Under the pieces are notes generated by a model. That model had not been told where the DNA came from. It made no database searches and was given only the letters and a program-made list of their open reading frames with translations. A program made the position numbers and the translations under genes. Positions 14,404 to 19,343 of a stretch of DNA of 19,343 nucleotides are shown here, in pieces. How positions within the stretch are numbered: position 1 is the first letter of the stretch; each line of letters starts with the position of its first letter. The stretch lies in contig CBDBQB010000035.1 of assembly GCA_965209105.1 (NCBI GenBank), positions 1 to 19,343 of the forward strand, in the 5' to 3' direction. The stretch comes from JAAELZ01 sp965209105. Its GTDB lineage: Bacteria > Pseudomonadota > Gammaproteobacteria > Arenicellales > Poriferihabitantaceae.

Positions 14404-16272
14404 TTAGTCGTTTGACAACGATAACCGCACAATTTGGCCTCCCGTTGTTCCCTCGATATTTAAAATAGCGCCAATCCGATTTGCGCGGTGGTGCATATTG
14501 TCTATACCGCGCCCGGAACTAGATTTGTTGCTTGATTGACCATTGTCACGAATCATTATCCAGATTGTTTCAGTATCGACACCATTAGAAACGGTAATTT
14601 CAGTTGCGTCGCTGTGTTTTATACAATTTGTAAACGCTTCTTCAAGGATTCGCATGATTTGTAAAGTGCGTGTAGGCCCAAGTTTATTTGATCTCACTTC
14701 ACTCGATACCTTCCAAATCAGCTTGATGTTCTGAGATTGCGATAGTTGTTGCCATCGGGTTCTCATCGAGCCAAGTAAGGTAGATATACTCTGTGATGTT
14801 ACATCAAGAGAATTGATTACAAGTCTGAGGTCAACGAGCGCGCTGTCCACCTGTGATCGAATATGTTGTTTGTTAGTTTGTTGATCATCAGCCAAGGCTT
14901 TAAGACTAATCAAATGTCCCCCAAGCCCATCGTGCATATCTCTCATAATGCGCTCTCGTTCTTCATTGAGTAACTGTTGCTCATGCATTTCTTCTTGTTT
15001 TTTATACTGTCTGCGAATTTCGTATTCCTTATCTTTTACCCGTTGATCTAGGCTGATGTTGAGATTTTCGGCTTCAGTTAAAGAATGTGCAAACCGCTGT
15101 AAGATAAACCACAAGGCCAAAATTAATATAGGAATAGAAGCGTAGCTCACCAAAAAGCCATTATGGGGGTTCCAATGATCGTTCAGAACCATCAAGTCGC
15201 GCAATCCAACGACAAAAAGAGGTATTCCTGCATACAGTAGCATCAGGGCGCTAGCCTGCCCTTTATTCCGATAAACACGATAAAGATAAAACAGAACGTA
15301 TAGAGCAAGTACGATGATGAGTCGCCCCCAGACCTGATGTCCGTATACATGAACTGTATCGATATCCATAAATAACATGGGCAGTGCGGCGGGTATGCAG
15401 TAGAGGGCTATCACCCAATCTGCCAGCTTGTTTCGATCCGCGAAAAAGCGCTGATTAAACAATATACCAAATGCAACGCCATAACCGAGCAGCAAAAGCC
15501 GCAAGCCATCCCAGGTACCGTCGGGAATAGGCAGTTCCGTTAAGAGGAGCAAGTAGCTGCGAGCACCCCACACCGTCGCCGCAAATCCGAACCAAAGGTA
15601 GTAAGTGTCTTGTCGACGTAGCGTCCACAATGTGAAATTAATTAATCCAATGACGATCATCAAATAGGATACAAGCTCTAATAAATCCACCTTGTAGAAA
15701 TTTCGCTGCTGCCATGCAGGCAGGAGAATTCCGCTCGGCGCTATATAGACTTCGCTTAAGTAGCCACTCGTATCACGATTGGTTGCCAGGCGTATATGTA
15801 GCGTATTGTGATCAGCGTTTAAAAGTTCGCTTGCAAAATCGAAGAATAAAGGGTGGTTCCACAGTCGAGCGATGGGGTTCTCAAAGCGACCACCTTGACC
15901 TAGCCACTGTCCGTTTAAATAAACCGCGACATTTTGACGTACGGCAGGCAGATATATCGCGTACGACTCTGCTTCTAGTGCTTTATTCGGTACGTCGAAG
16001 CGATACCATGCGTCTTGCTTGAGCGCTGTTTGACTCCAGTTGTCGGGGAGCTGTACTGTTTCCCAACTCTGCTGGGGTAGTGAATTGATGGATTTAAATT
16101 TACCCTCCAATCGTTCTCCTTGCGTGATGCGAATAGCGTCGTCTGACACGGGAAACAAATTAAACGGGAAGAAAAACACCAAAAACACAAGTACCGCGAT
16201 ATACAGTAGTAGCCAAAAGGGCGTTTTAATTGTTTGCCAGAGAGTTATTTGGTTCTGGCGCTGAGTATCCAT
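14404..16272 (-). CDS. 7TM-type sensor histidine kinase, NarX/DegS class (HisKA_3)
   Basis: 622 aa. One membrane helix (about 19-41), then a periplasmic beta-sandwich of about 140 residues (WYRFDVP at 90-96, YLNGQWLGQGGRF at 118-130), as in 7TMR-DISM-type sensors. About seven membrane helices follow between 195 and 395, then a coiled coil (about 400-440). The dimerisation domain has RERIMRDMHDGLGGHL, with phospho-accepting His447. The ATPase domain has Asn549, DNG (576-578) and GRG (587-589). It senses a periplasmic or membrane signal, unknown here, and phosphorylates the regulator encoded just before it. Only 3 bp separate the regulator's stop from this start, so they form one operon. Confidence 0.92.
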   Translation of the reverse strand: MDTQRQNQITLWQTIKTPFWLLLYIAVLVFLVFFFPFNLFPVSDDAIRITQGERLEGKFKSINSLPQQSWETVQLPDNWSQTALKQDAWYRFDVPNKALEAESYAIYLPAVRQNVAVYLNGQWLGQGGRFENPIARLWNHPLFFDFASELLNADHNTLHIRLATNRDTSGYLSEVYIAPSGILLPAWQQRNFYKVDLLELVSYLMIVIGLINFTLWTLRRQDTYYLWFGFAATVWGARSYLLLLTELPIPDGTWDGLRLLLLGYGVAFGILFNQRFFADRNKLADWVIALYCIPAALPMLFMDIDTVHVYGHQVWGRLIIVLALYVLFYLYRVYRNKGQASALMLLYAGIPLFVVGLRDLMVLNDHWNPHNGFLVSYASIPILILALWFILQRFAHSLTEAENLNISLDQRVKDKEYEIRRQYKKQEEMHEQQLLNEERERIMRDMHDGLGGHLISLKALADDQQTNKQHIRSQVDSALVDLRLVINSLDVTSQSISTLLGSMRTRWQQLSQSQNIKLIWKVSSEVRSNKLGPTRTLQIMRILEEAFTNCIKHSDATEITVSNGVDTETIWIMIRDNGQSSNKSSSGRGIDNMHHRANRIGAILNIEGTTGGQIVRLSLSND

Positions 16273-16275
16273 TTA

Positions 16276-16965
16276 TTACTTGGTTGATTCCGCTTCGACT
16301 AATCCGATGCTCAATGCTTTACGCGTAGCCTCTACTCTCGATCGAACGCAGAGTTTTCTGTAAATGTGCTTTATATGAGTGGTAACGGTGTTGTAGGAAA
16401 TATTTTTTTGTGCGGCAATCTCTTTGTCGGTAAAGCCATCGCTTACGAGCAATAGTACTTCCTTTTCCCGGGTGGTGAGTTTTTGTGCCTCTGCTAAATG
16501 CTCTTGGTCAGTACTGCTGTCATGGGGTGCAAACTGATTGAGTATATGTCTGGCAATGGTTGGGCTAATGGGTGCGCCGCCATTGAGTATCATGTGAATT
16601 GCATCACTAATACTTATTGAATCATCGTCCTTTAGGATGTAGCCGCTCGCGCCTGCGGTAATGGCTCGCATGATGTTTCTATTATCCTCGAATACCGTGA
16701 TAACAATCGCTCGCGTTGCCAGCTTGTTTTCGCTAATGAACTGTATGAGATCCAGACCATTACCGTCTGGTAAACCAATGTCGACCAATAAAATATCAGG
16801 CTGAAGATCACTTATTGCCTGCGCGCCAGATTCCAGGTCATAGCAGCAGCGCTGCAATCGTAGGGATGCACTCTCTTGAACAATATTTGCCAGGCGATCA
16901 CACATCGTAGTGTCGTCTTCAACGATTAAGACAGAGGCGGTGTCTTGTTGGGCGGGCGGGATCAT
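16276..16965 (-). CDS. NarL/FixJ-type response regulator
   Basis: 229 aa from the ATG at 16965. The receiver domain has SVLIVEDD (acidic residues 16-18), phospho-acceptor Asp62 in LLVDIGLPDGNG, Thr90 and Lys112. A LuxR-type helix-turn-helix (about 163-218) begins LTTREKEVLLLVSDGFTDKE and continues through TVTTHIKHIYRKL. It is the output partner of the following 7TM kinase. An alternative TTG start at 17004 would add 13 hydrophobic residues that are unusual before a receiver; neither start has a strong ribosome-binding site. Targets are unknown; the beta-helix genes to its left, on the opposite strand, are possible ones (inference). Confidence 0.92.
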   Translation of the reverse strand: MIPPAQQDTASVLIVEDDTTMCDRLANIVQESASLRLQRCCYDLESGAQAISDLQPDILLVDIGLPDGNGLDLIQFISENKLATRAIVITVFEDNRNIMRAITAGASGYILKDDDSISISDAIHMILNGGAPISPTIARHILNQFAPHDSSTDQEHLAEAQKLTTREKEVLLLVSDGFTDKEIAAQKNISYNTVTTHIKHIYRKLCVRSRVEATRKALSIGLVEAESTK

Positions 16966-17388
16966 CTTTTGGATAAAACATATCGAGATAGGAGCCAAAA
17001 ACAAGTATCCCAGATAAACCCAATGGCATCAAGGCATGACCGCTTCCACCCAACATTTGAAAGTTGCGAATAACAAACATGCGAAAAGCGAAAGGTGGAC
17101 GTATAGAGATTCAAATCCGAGTCTAAACCCACATTCATAGTTCCCTGCAAGATAAAAATATTCTTTTGTATAGGAAGGGCGATGCCTGCCGCAATCGTAA
17201 TATACCTAGGGTCAGTGATAGGCACGGAGATCAACCACTGATAAATTATTCAGCATCATAAAGAGACAGAAATTGGCAATTAAACCTAGCCCTTTGTAAT
17301 TAAAAAATTATGCAATTTTAAGTATGGAATTAGATTATAGAAAATGGATGGTTGGCTGTGTTTTGCAAGATGTAAGGAGTTAATTTTC
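16966..17388. other. Divergent intergenic region, no recognised gene
   Basis: This region separates the response regulator (minus) from the first beta-helix gene (plus). Open frames here are short, look unlike known proteins and overlap the regulator's start. The part from about 17270 is A/T-rich and probably holds the promoter of the beta-helix gene. I found no convincing promoter hexamer pair. Confidence 0.5.
17374..17379 (+). promoter_or_regulatory. Ribosome-binding site of the first beta-helix gene
   Basis: AAGGAG lies 9 nt before the ATG at 17389 and selects it over the upstream in-frame ATG at 17344, whose extra residues are not signal-like. Confidence 0.8.
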
Positions 17389-18603
17389 ATGATCGTGCGT
17401 AACGAGAAGAAATTCATAAACTCAATTTGCGTTTGTGCATTGGCGATATCTTGCGTTGCAGATGCACATAATAAAATGGTAGTGATTCCGATGTCGGGCG
17501 ATGACTTACAGCCGCTGAAAAATATCGTCACCGTTGCCAAGGCCAATGGTGATTTCGATAGTCCGACTGCAGCACTGAATTCGATTAATGATGCCAGCGC
17601 GGCAAACCCCTACTTGGTGGTCATTGCACCGGGCGTTTACACCTTGAGCCAACAGTTGGTAATGAAAGAATACGTCGAGATCGCAGGTAGCGGACAAAAT
17701 GCAACGCAACTCGAGGGTTCGATTGGTGGCGCTACCAGCGCCGCCGCTGCACTAATTGTTGGTGCAAACCATAGCAGCTTGCGCGATATAAGCCTAACCA
17801 ATATGGGAGCAGTAGGTAGGGGTGTTGGAATCTATAATGATGCTGCTTCACCAGTACTCAGTCATCTAGCAATTACAGTTTCCGGTGCTACTGGAAGCCA
17901 ATATGGCATAGCAAATTACGCTTCTTCGGCGCCAGCGATAAGGCATAGCGAAATTAGCGTGAAAAGCGGTAGTTCGATTCAAAGAGGTATTTATAACCAT
18001 AGTTCTCACCCTACGATCTCTGATGTAGTGATCTCTACCACAGATGGATCATCGTCCGCTCAATATGGTATTTACAATACCAGTAATTCAGCACCATCAC
18101 TAATCAACTTAAGTCTTTTAGTATCAGGCAGTGGTCTTTCTCAATATGGTGTCTACAATTATTCGTCAGAGGTTGATATATCGAATGCAAGAATCGTAAT
18201 GTCTGGTGGTTCATACCAATATGGAGTTCGCAATTATAACTCGCATCTCGATATTATATTTTCAGATATTAGTACGGTTGGAAGTTCCGCTGATCAAACT
18301 GGCATATTTAACTTGGGTAGTTCTACTTCGACCGTCTCGAATGTCAAGATTAACGCATCAGGTGGCGGTGGTAATCAAATCGGCATTTACAATGCCTCTG
18401 ATGCGAGCGCTTCTGTTATTCGCAATAGTTCGATATCTGCCCCCACCAATTCCATCGCTGCCTCAACGGGCAGCGCTGCGACGGAAACCTACATTAGTGA
18501 TTCGATTTTAGATGGTGGGCCGGTAAGCGGTGACCCCAGATGTTCCTTTACGCGTATGGCTGATGGAACGCGGCTTGATTCGCTCTGCTCGCTTCCGCCT
18601 TAA
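17389..18603 (+). CDS. Secreted parallel beta-helix repeat protein (copy 1)
   Basis: 404 aa from the ATG at 17389. A Sec signal peptide ends near ADA (about residue 26). The conserved head (27-130) starts HNKMVVIPMSGDDLQPLK and includes VVIAPGVYTL and VEIAGSGQNAT, typical of pectate-lyase-like beta-helix proteins. About eight repeats of 25-28 residues follow from 147 to about 345, each built as G-[IV]-x-N-x-S-x-P-x-[IV]-x-[DN] ... SGG ... QYG. The C-terminus has two cysteines (384, 400), perhaps a disulfide. No catalytic residues of a polysaccharide lyase can be recognised, so binding or a structural surface role is as likely as enzymatic activity. A paralogue follows 80 bp downstream. Confidence 0.9.
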   Translation: MIVRNEKKFINSICVCALAISCVADAHNKMVVIPMSGDDLQPLKNIVTVAKANGDFDSPTAALNSINDASAANPYLVVIAPGVYTLSQQLVMKEYVEIAGSGQNATQLEGSIGGATSAAAALIVGANHSSLRDISLTNMGAVGRGVGIYNDAASPVLSHLAITVSGATGSQYGIANYASSAPAIRHSEISVKSGSSIQRGIYNHSSHPTISDVVISTTDGSSSAQYGIYNTSNSAPSLINLSLLVSGSGLSQYGVYNYSSEVDISNARIVMSGGSYQYGVRNYNSHLDIIFSDISTVGSSADQTGIFNLGSSTSTVSNVKINASGGGGNQIGIYNASDASASVIRNSSISAPTNSIAASTGSAATETYISDSILDGGPVSGDPRCSFTRMADGTRLDSLCSLPP

Positions 18604-18682
18604 ACGCCACATGAATTCAAAAACAAAAAGTGTGAGTGTGTCAATATTTTCAATGGTACATCCTTCGTGCCTAGGAAACCAA

Positions 18683-19343
18683 ATGGCAGTATCAAATTGC
18701 TTTGGTCGTTCCAGCTTTTTGATATTTTTAGTGATCATGCTGGCGTTTATCTTGTTGTTTCCGTTAAGTAGTATCGCGCACAACAAAGTGGTGGTGATTC
18801 CCATGGCGGGCGATGATTTAAAACCACTAAAAAATGTCGTTAGTGTTGCCAAGGCCAATGGCGATTTTTCCAACCCAGTCGCTGCGCTAAACTCGATTAA
18901 TGATGCCAGCGCTGCAAATCCCTACTTGGTGGTTATCGCACCGGGTGTTTATACCTTAAGCCAACAGTTGGTGATGAAAGAATACGTCGAAATTGCGGGT
19001 AGCGGACAAAATGCAACGATACTCGAGGGATCGTTTGGAGATGTTAGCCTTAACAGCGATTCTGCGCTCGTTGTTGGCGCAAACCATAGCAGCTTGCGCG
19101 ACTTAAGCTTATCGAATTTAGGAGCCAGTGGTATTAGCGTAGGAATTTATAATAACGCTGCCTCACCGTTATTGAGCCATCTGTCTATCAAAATATTAGA
19201 TGGTGATACGACGCAATATGGAATAGCTAATATTACTGCTTCGGCCCCCATTATTAGCCACACTGAAATAGTTGTTGAAAACGGCGCCTCGTATCAAACG
19301 GGCGTATATAACCACTCCTCACAACCCACGATTTCCGATGTGA
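18683..19343 (+). CDS. Secreted parallel beta-helix repeat protein (copy 2, 3' end outside window)
   Basis: Open from the ATG at 18683 to the window end (about 220 residues). A signal peptide with hydrophobic core FLIFLVIMLAFILLF ends near SIA, and the mature part begins HNKVVVIPMAGDD, nearly the same as copy 1. The head domain is very similar at DNA and protein level, while the beta-helix repeats that follow (GIYNNAASPLLSHLSI, QYGIANITASAP) have diverged more. AGGAAA 4 nt upstream of 18683 supports this start; in-frame ATGs at 18611 and 18653 lack such a site. A recent tandem duplication is evident. Confidence 0.88.
   Translation, partial: MAVSNCFGRSSFLIFLVIMLAFILLFPLSSIAHNKVVVIPMAGDDLKPLKNVVSVAKANGDFSNPVAALNSINDASAANPYLVVIAPGVYTLSQQLVMKEYVEIAGSGQNATILEGSFGDVSLNSDSALVVGANHSSLRDLSLSNLGASGISVGIYNNAASPLLSHLSIKILDGDTTQYGIANITASAPIISHTEIVVENGASYQTGVYNHSSQPTISDV

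Noticed and set aside
16962..17234. 90-aa minus-strand frame between the response regulator and the beta-helix gene
   Set aside because: The composition changes abruptly along it, there is no ribosome-binding site or recognisable domain, and it overlaps the regulator's start. A decayed gene fragment cannot be excluded.
17389..19343. CRISPR-like interpretation of the repeats
   Set aside because: The repeats are at protein level (25-28 residues), degenerate in DNA, and lie in continuous coding frames.

Overview
The window looks like the chromosome of a gammaproteobacterium of moderate GC content, probably an aquatic free-living bacterium with some capacity for CO2 fixation. The pointers are gltX beside a tRNA-Ala(GGC)/tRNA-Glu(TTC) pair, an S24-like small protein divergent from gltX, a red-type (form IC) RuBisCO operon with its AAA+ activase CbbX, and a rubrerythrin / HdrD-like Fe-S protein / DUF3501 group. 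I assign no genus.

Layout. (1) 27-2237: a degenerate S24-like protein on the minus strand, gltX, and two tRNA genes. (2) 2713-6646: an OmpA-type lipoprotein, a periplasmic substrate-binding protein, a membrane hybrid histidine kinase and a small HPt-like protein, all on the plus strand. They read as one signalling set with no output regulator nearby. (3) 6889-9885: rubrerythrin with its own terminator, a two-[4Fe-4S]/two-CCG protein, DUF3501, and a secreted helix-hairpin-helix (ComEA-like) protein ending in a strong terminator. (4) 10023-10183: an imperfect inverted-repeat element with a possible target duplication (MITE-like). (5) 10213-14268, minus strand: an unknown 108-aa gene and cbbX, a terminator, then cbbS and cbbL, then a 78-aa conserved-looking small gene. 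(6) 14404-16965, minus strand: a LuxR-type response regulator followed by a 7TM-type NarX-like sensor kinase. (7) 17389-19343, plus strand: two tandem paralogues of a secreted parallel beta-helix repeat protein, the second cut by the window end.

Main points. Both RuBisCO subunit genes carry a one-base disruption early in the gene (A4 at 13729-13732 for cbbL, T3 at 12300-12302 for cbbS), while all other sequence in them, and cbbX, is intact and well conserved. This is either very recent inactivation or sequence error. A convincing sigma70 promoter with a LysR-type TTTATT-N11-AATAAA dyad just upstream precedes cbbL, and a second perfect 7-11-7 dyad precedes cbbX, so a CbbR-like activator encoded elsewhere may control both. 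Two palindromes sit upstream of rubrerythrin and suggest peroxide- or metal-type regulation. A G8-C-G7 tract lies immediately upstream of the HPt-like gene.
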